A stretch of DNA of 64,000 bases from Gammaproteobacteria bacterium (lineage in GTDB: Bacteria > Pseudomonadota > Gammaproteobacteria > Steroidobacterales > Rariloculaceae), in contig JAJEGN010000004.1 in the NCBI GenBank assembly GCA_022819855.1, positions 61,558 through 125,557 on the forward strand, in the 5' to 3' direction. Below, in pieces: positions 17,065-26,775 of this stretch. Within the stretch, counting starts at the first letter, position 1; each line of letters begins with the position of its first letter. Below the pieces are notes generated by a model. That model saw only the letters and a program-made list of their open reading frames with translations. It did not search any database and had not been told where the DNA came from. The translations under genes and the position numbers were made by a program.

Positions 17065-18231
17065 ATGCGCGACGTTGTCATCATCGGTAGCGGCCAGACC
17101 CCGGTCACGAGAGGTCTGGGCCGTCGGGCGCAGGAGTTGGCTGCCGATGCAATCCAGGCCGCCGTGCTCGATGCGGCAGTCCCCTCGCGCGATGTGTCGG
17201 CGCTTTACCTGGGCAACATGCTGGCCGGGATTCTCGAGCACCAGCAGCAACTGGCCGCGCATTGCGCCTGGTCGTCCGGCCTGAAGGGCATCGAGGCGCT
17301 GACCATCGAGGCCAGTTGCGGTTCCGGAGCCGGCGCGCTCCGGGCGGGGTTCATGGCAGTTGCGGGCGGCTTTCACGACATCGTCGTGGTTTGCGGCGCC
17401 GAGCAGATGTCCCACGCGCCGAACGAAGACGTGGCTCGGGCGCTCGCGACGGCGTCGGACTGGCCGGCGGAGGGCGGCCGCGGACGATCTTTCGTTGCCC
17501 TGAACGCGAGCCTGATGCGCCGCTACGCGGAAGCGCACGATCTGAATGGCGCCTCCTTCGCACCGTTCTCCATCACCGCCCACAGGAACGGAGTCCATAA
17601 CCCGAACGCGCTGCTGCAACGCGGGCTCGACATCTCCGGATATCTCAACTCGCGGATACTCGTGGAACCGATGCGCATGATGGACGCGCCGCCGATATGC
17701 GACGGCGCCGCCGCTGTTGTCCTGGCCGACGGCAAGACCGCAGCCGCGCTGCACTCATCCCTGCCGCGCGTCAGAATTCGGGCTTCCGCGGTCGCGACCG
17801 ACGCCGTCGGCGTCGGCGAGCGGCTGCGCACCGTCAGACTCCCGGCCGCGGAGCGGTCGAGCCGCGAGGCTTACGAGCAGGCCGGCATGGCTCCCGAGCA
17901 CATCGATCTCTTCGAGCTGCACGATGCTTTCACCGTCGTTACGGCATTGAGCCTCGAGTCGGCCGGTTTCTCGCCCCGCGGGGAGGCCACCCGAATCGCG
18001 GCCGACGGCGAACTCGACATCGGCGGCCGCCTGCCGATCGCGACGATGGGCGGACTCAAGGCCCGCGGCCATCCGGTCGGCGCGACCGGCGTGTACCAGG
18101 TGGTCGACGCGGCGCAGCAGCTCATGGGGCTCGGCGAAGACAACCAGGTCGCGAACGCCGAAGTTGCGATGGCGCAGAACATCGGCGGCAGCGGGGCGAC
18201 CGTCGTCACGCACATCCTGACCCAGGCATAG
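17065..18231 (+). CDS. Thiolase-fold acyltransferase (SCP2-thiolase-like)
   Basis: This 388-residue thiolase-superfamily protein has its nucleophile C85 in EASCGSGAGA, a catalytic histidine in ELHDAF, and GHPVGATG. The second catalytic cysteine of classical thiolases (CxG near the C-terminus) is absent; the region reads QNIGGSGATVV, as in SCP2-type and related subfamilies. It probably cleaves or condenses an acyl-CoA, but the partner enzyme is not in this window. The start ATG at 17065 fits the family N-terminus MRDVVIIGSGQTP. The ~280 bp upstream holds no gene; its last 100 bases are locally AT-rich and probably carry the promoter. Confidence 0.82.
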   Translation: MRDVVIIGSGQTPVTRGLGRRAQELAADAIQAAVLDAAVPSRDVSALYLGNMLAGILEHQQQLAAHCAWSSGLKGIEALTIEASCGSGAGALRAGFMAVAGGFHDIVVVCGAEQMSHAPNEDVARALATASDWPAEGGRGRSFVALNASLMRRYAEAHDLNGASFAPFSITAHRNGVHNPNALLQRGLDISGYLNSRILVEPMRMMDAPPICDGAAAVVLADGKTAAALHSSLPRVRIRASAVATDAVGVGERLRTVRLPAAERSSREAYEQAGMAPEHIDLFELHDAFTVVTALSLESAGFSPRGEATRIAADGELDIGGRLPIATMGGLKARGHPVGATGVYQVVDAAQQLMGLGEDNQVANAEVAMAQNIGGSGATVVTHILTQA

Positions 18232-18444
18232 GCCCAGGCCCAACCCCCCCCGCGCCACTCAGTTGCGGCGCCAGGATTGCCGCCCGAGGACCGGGTCGAT
18301 GCGCCTGCGCCTGCTGCGGCGCGGCCAGGCCGGGACCCTTCGCGATCGGCTCACGCCGCGAATGGCGCATCGCCGTCGCTTCCGTCATTCTGCCCGCTTA
18401 ACATCTCCCGTAACCACAACGCACTCGGATTGCGGAGGAGTGAC

Positions 18445-19587
18445 ATGCAGGAAGACACGGACGGCCGAGCGGTCGGCAACCGGCCTGGCTACCGCACATG
18501 GATTCTTGCGGTGTTCGCACTGGGGCTGGCTGCCGTCTCCGTTCTTGGGGTGCTCGACGAGTTCGGGCAGGGTTTCGTTGCCGATACGATGGCTGAGTCC
18601 ATCCGCATACTGCTCGTCTCGATGGGTTTCGATGCCGGTATTTCGGCGCTGCAGGAGCTGCCCATCGTCGGCGGGGGACTCGACCCGATCAACGACGCCG
18701 TTGAACGACTCTCCACGGTCATCGTCTGGGCGATCGGTTCGCTGCTGCTTCAGCGTACCGCGCTCGAGCTCGTGTCGAGCGCCGCCTTCCAATGGGGTTT
18801 CGTCGCGCTCTGCGTGGTCGCGGTACCGCTCCTGGTGCTGCTCGAACGACGAAGATCAGGAAGCGGATCGACCGCCGGAACGGACCGCTACCGAGGCTGG
18901 ATCGTGCGAATCCTCGTCGTCGCCGCGATCGTGCGTTTCCTTGTCCCCGCGTTTCTGGCTGTCAGCGCCACGGTGAGCAACGTCGTGTTGCAGCCGGAGA
19001 TCGACGAGCACAGCGCAAACCTGGCGGCCCTGTCTGCCGAGATTTTCGGAAGTGAAGAAGCCATCCCGGACGAGCAGGCGATCCCGGGCGAGCAGGAGAA
19101 CGGGGATACGGGCGCCGATCGGCAGAACGCGGCGGCGCCCGTTGACGGGGAAGCTCCGGAGGCGGCGTCAGGCGACGGAGAGGACGTGGAGCCCGTGCCC
19201 GGAGACGGGGACGCTGCGCAAGCCGGGCCCGCGGACCCGGACGTCGCGGAGCCGGAGTCCACGGAACAGACAGGTTTCCTGGGTGGCCTCATCGGCGGCT
19301 TGTCGGCGGCTCAGGATGCCGCCATCGACATCCTGTCGGGCGTGAGCCTGCCCGAAGTGCCCGATGCCATCCTGCCGGAAATGCCCGATCTGGCAGCCGT
19401 TCAGGCGATGGCCGAGGAAGGAGTGCAGCTCCTGACCCGCCTCCTCGTGGCGATTGCAATCAAGAACATCGCGTTGCCGCTGGTGTTCCTGTGGATCGCC
19501 GTCAAGGCCGCAGTGCCCCTGGCGAGGTGGCTGATCGGACTGGGCACATTCGATGGGCGCGAATCGCGAGAGCTCACGACCGGTTGA
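18445..19587 (+). CDS. Membrane protein of unknown function with acidic low-complexity linker
   Basis: The protein has 380 residues from ATG 18445 (GGAGGAG just upstream). Hydrophobic segments lie at about 18-36, 92-104, 116-134, 153-175 and 333-357. Between the fourth and last is a long Glu/Pro/Ala/Gly/Asp-rich stretch (about 203-276), probably a disordered extramembrane linker, followed by amphipathic helices with repeated LPEVPDAILPEMPD. I recognise no family. It lies between the thiolase and the convergent gpmA gene with no evident partner. Confidence 0.75.
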   Translation: MQEDTDGRAVGNRPGYRTWILAVFALGLAAVSVLGVLDEFGQGFVADTMAESIRILLVSMGFDAGISALQELPIVGGGLDPINDAVERLSTVIVWAIGSLLLQRTALELVSSAAFQWGFVALCVVAVPLLVLLERRRSGSGSTAGTDRYRGWIVRILVVAAIVRFLVPAFLAVSATVSNVVLQPEIDEHSANLAALSAEIFGSEEAIPDEQAIPGEQENGDTGADRQNAAAPVDGEAPEAASGDGEDVEPVPGDGDAAQAGPADPDVAEPESTEQTGFLGGLIGGLSAAQDAAIDILSGVSLPEVPDAILPEMPDLAAVQAMAEEGVQLLTRLLVAIAIKNIALPLVFLWIAVKAAVPLARWLIGLGTFDGRESRELTTG

Positions 19588-19680
19588 ACTCGGCGAGCAG
19601 ATCGTCGGGCAGCGGTTCGAAGAAGCTGGCGGGAATCTCCATGCCCCGGCCTGTCCCGACCGGACGGATGCCGACCGATC

Positions 19681-20442
19681 TCAGGCGTTGGCCTGCGCAG
19701 CAACGGCTGCCGCCGCCGCGGCGATCGCGTCGGCGTCGCCGAGATACTCCGCGCGCACGGGCTCAAGCGCAGCGTCGAACTCGTAGATCCTCGGTGCGCC
19801 CGTCGGGATGTTGAACTCGGTGATGTCGGCATCCGACACGCCCTCGAGCATCTTGACGAGCGCCCTGAGGCTGTTGCCGTGGGCGGCGATCAGCACGTTG
19901 CGGCCCTGCTCGAGTTCCGGAACGATGCGCTCCTCCCAGCAGGGATGCACGCGTACGAGCGTGGTCTTCAGGGACTCCGTCGCGGGCAGCGCGTTCGCCG
20001 CGATGTTGCGGTAACGCGCGTCATGACGTGGGTGGCGCGGATCGTCGGCCGTGAGCGGCGGAGGCGGAATGTCGTAGCTGCGGCGCCAGATCCTGACCTG
20101 TTCGGCGCCGAACTTCGCAGTCGTTTCCGCCTTGTTCAGTCCCTGCAGGTCGCCGTAGTGGCGTTCGTTGAGCCTCCAGTCCCGCACGACCGGAATCCAC
20201 ATGAGTTGCATCTCGTCGAGAATCAGCCAGAGCGTGCGGATCGCGCGTACCAGGACCGACGTGAAGGCGATGTCGAAATCCAGCCCTTCGGCCTGCAGCG
20301 TCGCCGCGGCCTCGCGGGCTTCGGCGACGCCCTGTTCGGTCAGGTCGACGTCGGTCCAGCCGGTGAAGAGATTCTGCAGGTTCCACTCGCTTTGCCCGTG
20401 GCGGACCATGACGAGCTTGCCGGGCCGTGATGCAGTGTTCAT
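19681..20442 (-). CDS. gpmA: 2,3-bisphosphoglycerate-dependent phosphoglycerate mutase
   Basis: The enzyme interconverts 3- and 2-phosphoglycerate in glycolysis. The 253 residues begin with the phosphohistidine motif VRHGQSEWN (H15), followed by [31 protein letters not shown] and the second catalytic histidine in [13 protein letters not shown]. Length and motifs match the cofactor-dependent family. An Ala-rich tail of about 14 residues extends past the usual end. It is transcribed divergently from kynA across a 113-bp promoter region. Confidence 0.95.
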   Translation of the reverse strand: MNTASRPGKLVMVRHGQSEWNLQNLFTGWTDVDLTEQGVAEAREAAATLQAEGLDFDIAFTSVLVRAIRTLWLILDEMQLMWIPVVRDWRLNERHYGDLQGLNKAETTAKFGAEQVRIWRRSYDIPPPPLTADDPRHPRHDARYRNIAANALPATESLKTTLVRVHPCWEERIVPELEQGRNVLIAAHGNSLRALVKMLEGVSDADITEFNIPTGAPRIYEFDAALEPVRAEYLGDADAIAAAAAAVAAQANA

Positions 20443-20555
20443 GGCGCGCTATTGTTTGCGCTCGGAGCGCATGGTACAAGCCCGGAGCGACTGCAGTATC
20501 GCCGGTCGCGGTTAATATACCGGCTCGCATGTGGCCGAGCAGCCTCGGAGACGCC

Positions 20556-21416
20556 ATGACCACGAAAACGAGCAAACGCAAGCCCAGGCCCGATATCGGC
20601 GCAGGCCTCGCGCCGGCTGCGCAGGTTCACTACGAGGACTACCTGCAGCTCGACAAGGTGCTGAGCGCCCAGGAGCCCGTCGGCGACCCGTCTCGCCACG
20701 ACGAGATGCTCTTCATCATCCAGCACCAGGTCGCCGAGCTCTGGTTCAAGCTCGCGCTGCACGAGCTCGATGCCGCCATCGACTGCCTGCAGAAGGACGA
20801 GATCGCGCGCAGCATCAAGGTCGTGAAGCGCCTGAAGCAGGTGCAGTACCAGCTCATCTCGCAGTGGTCGGTGCTCGCAACGCTGACGCCGAGCGAGTAC
20901 GCGGAATTCCGCAACGTCCTCGGCACCGCTTCCGGCATCCAGTCGCCGCAATACCGCGTGCTCGAGTTCAAGTTCGGCAACAAGGACAAGAGCCTGTTGC
21001 CCTTGTACCGGTACAAGCTCAGGCACTACCGCACGCTCAAGACCGCCCTGGAGAACCCGAGTTTTTACGATGAATTCCTGCGCTATTTGTACCGGGTCGG
21101 GCACCGCGTGCCGCTCGAGTGCGTCGAGCGCGACTGGACGGAGCCGTACAAGCTGCATGCGGGCGTCGTCGACGTGCTCAAGATCATCTACGAGCGTCCC
21201 GACGAATACTGGGCGGCCTACGAGCTCTGCGAGAACCTGGTCGACGTGGAGACGAACTTCCAGGCCTGGCGCTTCCACCACATCAAGACGGTGGAGCGCA
21301 TCATCGGCTTCAAGACCGGGACCGGCGGGACGTCCGGCGTGCCGTTCCTCAAAAGGACGCTCGATACCGCGTTCTTTCCGGAGCTTGCTGCTGTTCGTAC
21401 GAAGATCGGCGAATAG
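20556..21416 (+). CDS. kynA: Tryptophan 2,3-dioxygenase
   Basis: This heme enzyme opens the indole ring of L-tryptophan to N-formylkynurenine. The protein is 286 residues from ATG 20556 (CGGAG upstream); an ATG at 20529 would add nine residues. Family hallmarks are HYEDYLQLDKVLSAQ, HDEMLFIIQHQVAELWFK, SGIQSPQYR, and FQAWRFHHIKTVERIIG with the heme-binding histidine. GTGGTSGVPFLK is the conserved C-terminal tryptophan-binding loop. No other kynurenine-pathway gene is adjacent; the cyclase-family gene near 5.1 kb has an atypical metal motif. Confidence 0.96.
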   Translation: MTTKTSKRKPRPDIGAGLAPAAQVHYEDYLQLDKVLSAQEPVGDPSRHDEMLFIIQHQVAELWFKLALHELDAAIDCLQKDEIARSIKVVKRLKQVQYQLISQWSVLATLTPSEYAEFRNVLGTASGIQSPQYRVLEFKFGNKDKSLLPLYRYKLRHYRTLKTALENPSFYDEFLRYLYRVGHRVPLECVERDWTEPYKLHAGVVDVLKIIYERPDEYWAAYELCENLVDVETNFQAWRFHHIKTVERIIGFKTGTGGTSGVPFLKRTLDTAFFPELAAVRTKIGE

Positions 21417-21439
21417 GACGGCGCGGCGTCGATACCCGC

Positions 21440-21602
21440 GGGCCTGTCCGCGACCGGTCGCGTGAGCGGACTTCCTGCGCATTGGTTTCAGGGCCGGATT
21501 CACGCCTGAAGTTCCGGCCTACGGGCCTTGCGGGACCGGCCGCATGAGCACGACGTTCCCGCAACGGTTGCAGCGCCGGCTTCAGGCCTGAAGCTCCGGC
21601 CG
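21440..21602. repeat. Tandem imperfect ~82-bp palindromic repeat (REP-like)
   Basis: Two diverged units (21440-21522 and 21523-21602) each end in a palindrome: GGCCGGA...TCCGGCC around CACGCCTGAAG (21492-21519) and GCCGGCTTCAGGCC-TGAAGCTCCGGC (21575-21600). The second palindrome contains the last codons and stop of the acetoacetyl-CoA synthetase gene. The repeat fills the convergent gap after kynA and may act as a bidirectional terminator or mRNA stabiliser. Confidence 0.75.
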
Positions 21603-23525
21603 ATTCCTGAACCCGTCGAGTGCCTCGGGATTGGCGAGCGCTTCGGCGTTGGCGATCTCGCGTCCGTGGATGACGTCGCGCACCGCGAGTTCCACGATCT
21701 TGCCGCTGCGAGTGCGCGGTATGTCGTCGACGGCCAGGATCTTCGCCGGTACATGGCGGGGCGAGGCGTCTACGCGGATCGCCTGCCGGATGCGCTGCTC
21801 GAGGTCCGAATCGAGGGTGCAATCCTCGCGCAGGAGCACGAACAGCACGACGCGCGTGTCATCCTCCCACGCCTGACCGACGACGATGCTCTCGGCGACC
21901 TCCGGCAGCTCTTCGACGACCCGGTAGATCTCCGACGTGCCGATGCGCACGCCGCCGGGGTTGAGCACGGCGTCGGAGCGGCCGTGCATGACGATCCCGT
22001 CGTGCGCGGTGAGTTCCGCGTAGTCGCCGTGCCACCAGACGCCCGGGAAGCGCTCGAAATAGGTCGCGCGGTACCTGCGCTCGTCCGGATCGTTCCAGAA
22101 GCCGAGCGGCAGCGCGGGAAACGGCGCCGTGCAGACGAGCTCGCCCTTCTCGCCGACGACCGGTTCGCCCGCGTCGTCGAAGATGCTGACCTTCATGCCG
22201 AGGCCGCGCGACTGCAGTTGCCCGCGGTACACGGGCAGGAGCGGATTGCCGAGCGCGAAGCAGGACACGATGTCGGTGCCGCCGGTAATCGATGCCAGTT
22301 GCACGTCGTCCCTGATCCCGGAGTAGACGTAGTCGAAGCTTGCGGGGGCGAGCGGGGAACCCGTCGACAGAATCGTCCGGAGCGCGCCGAGATCGACGTG
22401 ATCGCGCGGCTTGTAGCCGGTTTTTTCAAGTGCGCTCAGATACTTGGCGCTCGTCCCGAACACCGATATCGATTCGCCCGCGGCCAGTTGCCAGAGCACG
22501 CCCGGATCGGGATACAGCGGTGCGCCGTCGTAGAGCACGACGGTCGCGCCGGAAGCGAGCGTCGACAGCAGCCAGTTCCACATCATCCAGCCGCAGGTCG
22601 TGAAGTAGAACACGACGTCGCCGGGCCGGACGTCGGTATGCAGGACGTGTTCCTTGCGGTGTTGCAGCAAGGTGCCGCCGGCGCTGTGGACGATGCACTT
22701 CGGGACGCCCGTGGTCCCCGACGAATACAGGATGCTGAGCGGGTGCGCGAACGGCAGCGGCTCGAAGCGAAGTTCGGCATCCGACTGCGAGATGTCGGCG
22801 AAGCGAAGCGCGCCCGGGATGGAGCGCAGATCCGGCGTTTCTTCCCGGTAGGCCGTGACGATGACCGCCTCGAGCCCGTCAAGCGCCGCGGCGATTTCGG
22901 CGACGGCCCCGCGGCAGTCGATGCTCTTGCCGTTGTAGAAATAGCCGTCGACGGCGAACAGAACCTTTGGCGCGATCTGACCGAAGCGGTCGAGCACGCC
23001 GCGCAGGCCGAAGTCCGGGGAGCACGACGACCACACGGCGCCGATGCTTGCGGCAGCAAGCGCCGCGACCACGGTCTCCGGACGGTTCGGCAGGAGCGCC
23101 GCAACGCGGTCGCCGGGTCCGACGCCGAAGCCGCGCAACGCTTCGGCGACGCTTGCGACCTGGCGGCGCAGTTCCGGCCAGCTCAGCGTGAGGCGTTCGC
23201 CGCGCTCGTTGGCGAAGACAAGCGCGACGCCCTGTTGCCCGTGGCCGAGCAGATTCTCCGCGTAGTTGAGCAGTGCGCCGTCGAACCAGCGGGCGCCCGG
23301 CATCCGGTCGAAGTCCTCGACGACGCTGCGCCAGGGCGCATCGGCGCGGATCCCGCAGAAGTCCCAGACCGCGGCCCAGAACTCGTCGGGTCGCTCGACG
23401 CTCCAGCGATGCAGCGCCGCGTAGTCGAGGGCGTCGAGGCGGTCGGCGTTCCCGAGCATGAAGCGGTGCATGCTGCTCGCGGCAACGCGATCCTCGCCGG
23501 GTGTCCAGATCGGCTCGTCCTTCAC
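21582..23525 (-). CDS. aacS: Acetoacetyl-CoA synthetase
   Basis: This AMP-forming ligase activates acetoacetate to acetoacetyl-CoA in the cytosol, linking ketone-body or PHB breakdown to central metabolism. The 647 residues carry the P-loop-like [38 protein letters not shown] and the C-terminal catalytic lysine in [14 protein letters not shown]. The N-terminal [17 protein letters not shown] and length match the acetoacetate-CoA ligase family. It starts at GTG 23525, 40 bases after the plsC stop; a 44-bp duplication spans that junction. PHA genes in the same window give it a plausible substrate source. Confidence 0.93.
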   Translation of the reverse strand: MKDEPIWTPGEDRVAASSMHRFMLGNADRLDALDYAALHRWSVERPDEFWAAVWDFCGIRADAPWRSVVEDFDRMPGARWFDGALLNYAENLLGHGQQGVALVFANERGERLTLSWPELRRQVASVAEALRGFGVGPGDRVAALLPNRPETVVAALAAASIGAVWSSCSPDFGLRGVLDRFGQIAPKVLFAVDGYFYNGKSIDCRGAVAEIAAALDGLEAVIVTAYREETPDLRSIPGALRFADISQSDAELRFEPLPFAHPLSILYSSGTTGVPKCIVHSAGGTLLQHRKEHVLHTDVRPGDVVFYFTTCGWMMWNWLLSTLASGATVVLYDGAPLYPDPGVLWQLAAGESISVFGTSAKYLSALEKTGYKPRDHVDLGALRTILSTGSPLAPASFDYVYSGIRDDVQLASITGGTDIVSCFALGNPLLPVYRGQLQSRGLGMKVSIFDDAGEPVVGEKGELVCTAPFPALPLGFWNDPDERRYRATYFERFPGVWWHGDYAELTAHDGIVMHGRSDAVLNPGGVRIGTSEIYRVVEELPEVAESIVVGQAWEDDTRVVLFVLLREDCTLDSDLEQRIRQAIRVDASPRHVPAKILAVDDIPRTRSGKIVELAVRDVIHGREIANAEALANPEALDGFRNRPELQA

Positions 23526-23600
23526 GGTTCGCTTGTCCCGTTGTCCGCGTGTTGGGATCCGTCCTTCACGGTTCGCCTGCGTCGTTGTCCGCGAGGTCCG
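23516..23600. repeat. 44-bp tandem duplication at the plsC/aacS junction
   Basis: CGTCCTTCACGGTTCGC occurs at 23516-23532 and again at 23560-23576 (period 44). Similarity continues beyond it: CCGTTGTCCGCG versus TCGTTGTCCGCG. One copy covers the aacS GTG start and the other the plsC stop. Confidence 0.9.
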
Positions 23601-24351
23601 GTTCGTCCAGATGTTCGAGGATCGCCCGCCGCGCGGCGCTCATCAACTCCGCGGCACTTGAGCGCTCATGTGCGGGCAGGGGCGGGCAGACCCGCACGGT
23701 CAGCGGGCCCGGACTCGCGAGCCACTTGTACGCCGGCAGCTTCCGGCGCGAACCGAGGATCGCGACCGGGACGACCGGGAGACCGCTGCGCCGCGCCGCC
23801 CGAAACGCTCCGGCGCGAAACGGCTTGAGCCCCGGCCCCGCCTCGAAGGTACCCTCGGGAAAGAAGGCTAGGTTCTCGCCGCCGAGCGCGGCGGTGAGCA
23901 GGCGGCGCGCCGTGCGCTGACGCTGCGGCGCATCGTCGCGCCTGACGAACTCCGAACCCAGCCTCTTGAGCACGAAGCCCGCGAGCGGCACGGCCGTCAT
24001 TTCCTGCTTGATCACGAACGTGAACCGGGCGGGCAGGGCGGCGGTCAGGACGATGCCGTCGAGGTAGCTTGCGTGATTGGCGACGATGACGCAGGAGGCG
24101 TCCGCCGGAGGCGCGGGACCGTCGACGCGGATGCGGCTGCCGATCAGGAAGAAGAACGCCCGCGCGCCCAGGCGCGCCGCCTGCCGCCGCCTGCGCACGC
24201 CGGGCATCAGCAACAGAGCCAGCGCGACGGGGGCAGCCGCGATCAGGAGCGCGATCCAGGCGTAGCAGCCGTAGACGATCCGGGTCGGCAACGCTGAAGT
24301 CCCGCGGCCGTGCACGGTCAGGCCGAAAGCCTCCGGCGGCCGCCGGTGCAT
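23566..24351 (-). CDS. plsC: 1-acylglycerol-3-phosphate O-acyltransferase (PlsC family)
   Basis: The enzyme transfers an acyl chain to lysophosphatidic acid at the inner membrane during phospholipid synthesis. The protein is about 261 residues from ATG 24351. A hydrophobic N-terminal segment (about 25-50) and the catalytic NHASYLDG (NHx4D type), then FVIKQEM, FVRRDD and FFPEGTFEAG, give the acyltransferase motifs I-III. It lies immediately upstream of aacS on the same strand and is divergent from xerD. Paralogues with other acceptors exist, so the exact lipid substrate is inferred. Confidence 0.9.
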   Translation of the reverse strand: MHRRPPEAFGLTVHGRGTSALPTRIVYGCYAWIALLIAAAPVALALLLMPGVRRRRQAARLGARAFFFLIGSRIRVDGPAPPADASCVIVANHASYLDGIVLTAALPARFTFVIKQEMTAVPLAGFVLKRLGSEFVRRDDAPQRQRTARRLLTAALGGENLAFFPEGTFEAGPGLKPFRAGAFRAARRSGLPVVPVAILGSRRKLPAYKWLASPGPLTVRVCPPLPAHERSSAAELMSAARRAILEHLDEPDLADNDAGEP

Positions 24352-24447
24352 CCGCAATCCGCAACCGCCGTTCCCGCGCGGCGATCGGGACCGCTGAGCG
24401 GCCGTGCCGCGAACGGCTCGCGTACGTCACGGGTGTAGACTTGTCGC

Positions 24448-25392
24448 ATGGCGGACGATCTTAACCGCAGCGGCGCGGCGGCGGCAGCGGCGGGCAGCGC
24501 CGGGGATTCCGAGGGACTGATTGCAAGATTCCTCGACTCGATCTGGATGGAGCGGGGCCTGTCGGAAAACACGCTCGACGCGTACCGGGCGGACCTGTTC
24601 GCCCTCAGGGAACGGCTTGCTGCAAGGTCCGTTGCGCTCGTGCACGCGCGCCGCGCCGATCTTCTCGATCACATCGCCTCCCGGGTCGAAGGCGGCGCGC
24701 GGCCCAGGTCCACGGCACGCCAGCTCTCGAGCTTTCGACGCTTCTATCGTTATCTCTTCCGGGAAGGGCTGATCCGCGAGGATCCGACCGCCAACATCGC
24801 AATGCCGAAACTCGGGCGCGCGCTGCCGCACTCGCTGACCGAGGGCGACGTCGAGGCGCTGCTCGCGGCGCCCGATACGGCCGAGCCGCTTGGGCACCGG
24901 GACCGGACGATGCTCGAGCTGCTTTACGCCACGGGCCTGCGCGTGTCGGAACTCGTCGGTCTGCGGATGGGGCAGGTCAACCTGAACCAGGGCGTCGTGC
25001 GGGTCGTCGGCAAGGGCCGACGGGAGCGGCTCGTGCCGCTCGGCGACGAGGCGCAGGACTGGCTGCGCAGATTCGTGGCCGGTCCGCGCGTCGACATACT
25101 GCGCGGGCGCCAGACGGACCGGCTGTTCCCGACGCGGCGCAGCGACTCCATGACCCGCCAGGCGTTCTGGTACAACATCAAGCGGTATGCGAAGAAGGCC
25201 GGCGTCAGGAAGAAGCTCTCGCCGCACACGCTGCGCCACGCGTTCGCGACACATCTGCTCAATCACGGCGCCGACCTGCGCGTCGTGCAGTTGCTGCTCG
25301 GTCACAGCGACGTCTCCACGACCCAGATCTATACGCATGTCGCGCGGGAACGCATGAAGGAACTGCACGGCCAGCACCATCCGCGCGGTTGA
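24448..25392 (+). CDS. xerD: Site-specific tyrosine recombinase XerD
   Basis: With XerC, XerD resolves chromosome dimers at dif. The 314-residue protein has an N-terminal core-binding domain (LSENTLDAYRADL, then ARQLSSFRRFYRYL) and a catalytic domain with arginine in ATGLRVSELVGL, lysine in GKGRRERLVPLG, HTLRHAFATHLL, GHSDVSTTQIYTH and the final tyrosine. The N-terminal 22 residues are an Ala/Gly-rich extension beyond the usual ~298-residue length. Adjacency to dsbC is the common gammaproteobacterial arrangement and argues for XerD, not a mobile-element integrase. Confidence 0.95.
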   Translation: MADDLNRSGAAAAAAGSAGDSEGLIARFLDSIWMERGLSENTLDAYRADLFALRERLAARSVALVHARRADLLDHIASRVEGGARPRSTARQLSSFRRFYRYLFREGLIREDPTANIAMPKLGRALPHSLTEGDVEALLAAPDTAEPLGHRDRTMLELLYATGLRVSELVGLRMGQVNLNQGVVRVVGKGRRERLVPLGDEAQDWLRRFVAGPRVDILRGRQTDRLFPTRRSDSMTRQAFWYNIKRYAKKAGVRKKLSPHTLRHAFATHLLNHGADLRVVQLLLGHSDVSTTQIYTHVARERMKELHGQHHPRG

Positions 25393-25481
25393 GCCGCCCG
25401 GTCGCGGCCCGCTTCCGGGCGCGGTCTTTCTTGCTAGAATTGCCCGTGCGCACGCACTCGTGCGCAACCCGGGAGACTGCC

Positions 25482-26225
25482 GTGAACAGATGTTGGATCG
25501 CGCTTACGCCTGGCCTGATTCTTGGCGCCGGCATGCCGGCCGCGCTCGCCCAGGACGACGCTGCCGAACGCGTCAAGGAGGAACTCGCGACGAAGCTCCT
25601 GGGCGTCGAGGCGACCGACATCGGCGAATCCCCGATCGAGGGGCTCTACCAGATCACCGTGGGCACGAATGTGGCCTATGTTTCGGCCGACGGACGTTTC
25701 CTGCTGCGCGGCGAGATCTACGACATCGAGACGAGCCGGAACCTGACCGAAAACGTGCGCGCGACGACGCGAACCGAAATGCTTGGCTCGGTCGATCCCG
25801 AAACGATCCTCGTCTTCAGCCCGCCCGAGGACGAGGTCAGGCACACGGTCACGATCTTCACCGATATCGACTGCGGGTACTGCCGCCAGTTTCACCGCGA
25901 GATCGACCGCGTCAACGAACTCGGCATTGCCGTGCACTACCTGTTCTATCCGCGTACGGGGCCTGATACGGAATCGTGGACCAAGGCCGACAAGGTCTGG
26001 TGCGCCGACGACCGCAACACCGCGTTTACCGGCGCGACGGTCGGCAACGTCGTTCCCGAGGAGACCTGCGCGGAGACCCCGGTACGCGAGCACTTCAATC
26101 TCGGCATCGAAGTCGGCGTTCGCGGCACGCCGTCCATTTTCTCCGCTTCCGGTGAGCTGCTCGGCGGCTATCTCCCGCCCGACGAACTGCTGGCGGTGCT
26201 GGACGAGTCTCCATCCCGGCCGTAA
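25482..26225 (+). CDS. dsbC: Periplasmic thiol:disulfide isomerase DsbC
   Basis: DsbC repairs wrong disulfides in the periplasm. The protein is about 247 residues from GTG 25482 (GGGAG six bases upstream) with a signal peptide cut near ALAQ (about 24). It has an N-terminal dimerisation domain and a thioredoxin-like domain with the redox motif CGYC (C131, C134). Two further cysteines (VWCADDR and EETCAET) match the structural disulfide of DsbC. VRGTPSIFS carries the cis-proline region of the fold. Confidence 0.93.
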   Translation: MNRCWIALTPGLILGAGMPAALAQDDAAERVKEELATKLLGVEATDIGESPIEGLYQITVGTNVAYVSADGRFLLRGEIYDIETSRNLTENVRATTRTEMLGSVDPETILVFSPPEDEVRHTVTIFTDIDCGYCRQFHREIDRVNELGIAVHYLFYPRTGPDTESWTKADKVWCADDRNTAFTGATVGNVVPEETCAETPVREHFNLGIEVGVRGTPSIFSASGELLGGYLPPDELLAVLDESPSRP

Positions 26226-26272
26226 GCCCGCCCTGATTTCCGCAAAGCACCGGCAATAACAAGGAGAAGCCG

Positions 26273-26677
26273 ATGACCTCAGTTGAAATGGCCTACCTGA
26301 TCGCGCGCATTCTGACCTGCGGGATCTGGGTCGCGGCGGGCGCGTACAAGCTCACGCACTTCGAGCACACGGTCAAGGAGATGCAGGGCCACGGGATCCC
26401 GCTGTCGCGGGTCGCGCTGCCGATCGTCATCGCGCTCGAAATGGTCGGTTCGCTGCTGCTGATCATCGACTCATACGTCTGGCTGGTGTGCCTGGCCTGG
26501 CTCGTGTTCCTGATTCCTGCGAGCTACCTCTATCACTTCCGTTACATGGTCAGGGAAGGGACGATAGACTTTCTGCAGTGGGTATTGTTCTGGAAGAATG
26601 TTTCGATCGCGGGCGGCCTGATCGCCTTGATCCTGCTCGATGCCAGCCGGCCGGCCTGGCTCATCGCCGCGGCTTGA
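26273..26677 (+). CDS. DoxX-family small membrane protein
   Basis: The 134-residue protein has four hydrophobic segments (about 7-25, 46-64, 66-86, 103-125), matching the DoxX/DoxD-like four-helix layout. AAGAYKLTHFEHTVKEMQGHGIP is the characteristic first loop. A strong ribosome site (AAGGAG) precedes the ATG. Family members are linked loosely to quinone or thiosulfate metabolism and redox stress; no specific role can be assigned. It is followed about 100 bp later by the secreted-protein genes. Confidence 0.82.
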   Translation: MTSVEMAYLIARILTCGIWVAAGAYKLTHFEHTVKEMQGHGIPLSRVALPIVIALEMVGSLLLIIDSYVWLVCLAWLVFLIPASYLYHFRYMVREGTIDFLQWVLFWKNVSIAGGLIALILLDASRPAWLIAAA

Positions 26678-26775
26678 ACGTTGTCGGGGCAGACCGGGTT
26701 CCCTGCCCGGACTCGCGATCCGGCGCGATTCGCCGGTCCGGATCCTGATACGCGTATGACTGGAGGGGGAGAACG

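Noticed and set aside
21528..23828. A 766-codon plus-strand frame across aacS
   Set aside because: Antisense to an unmistakable acetoacetyl-CoA synthetase; composition artefact.
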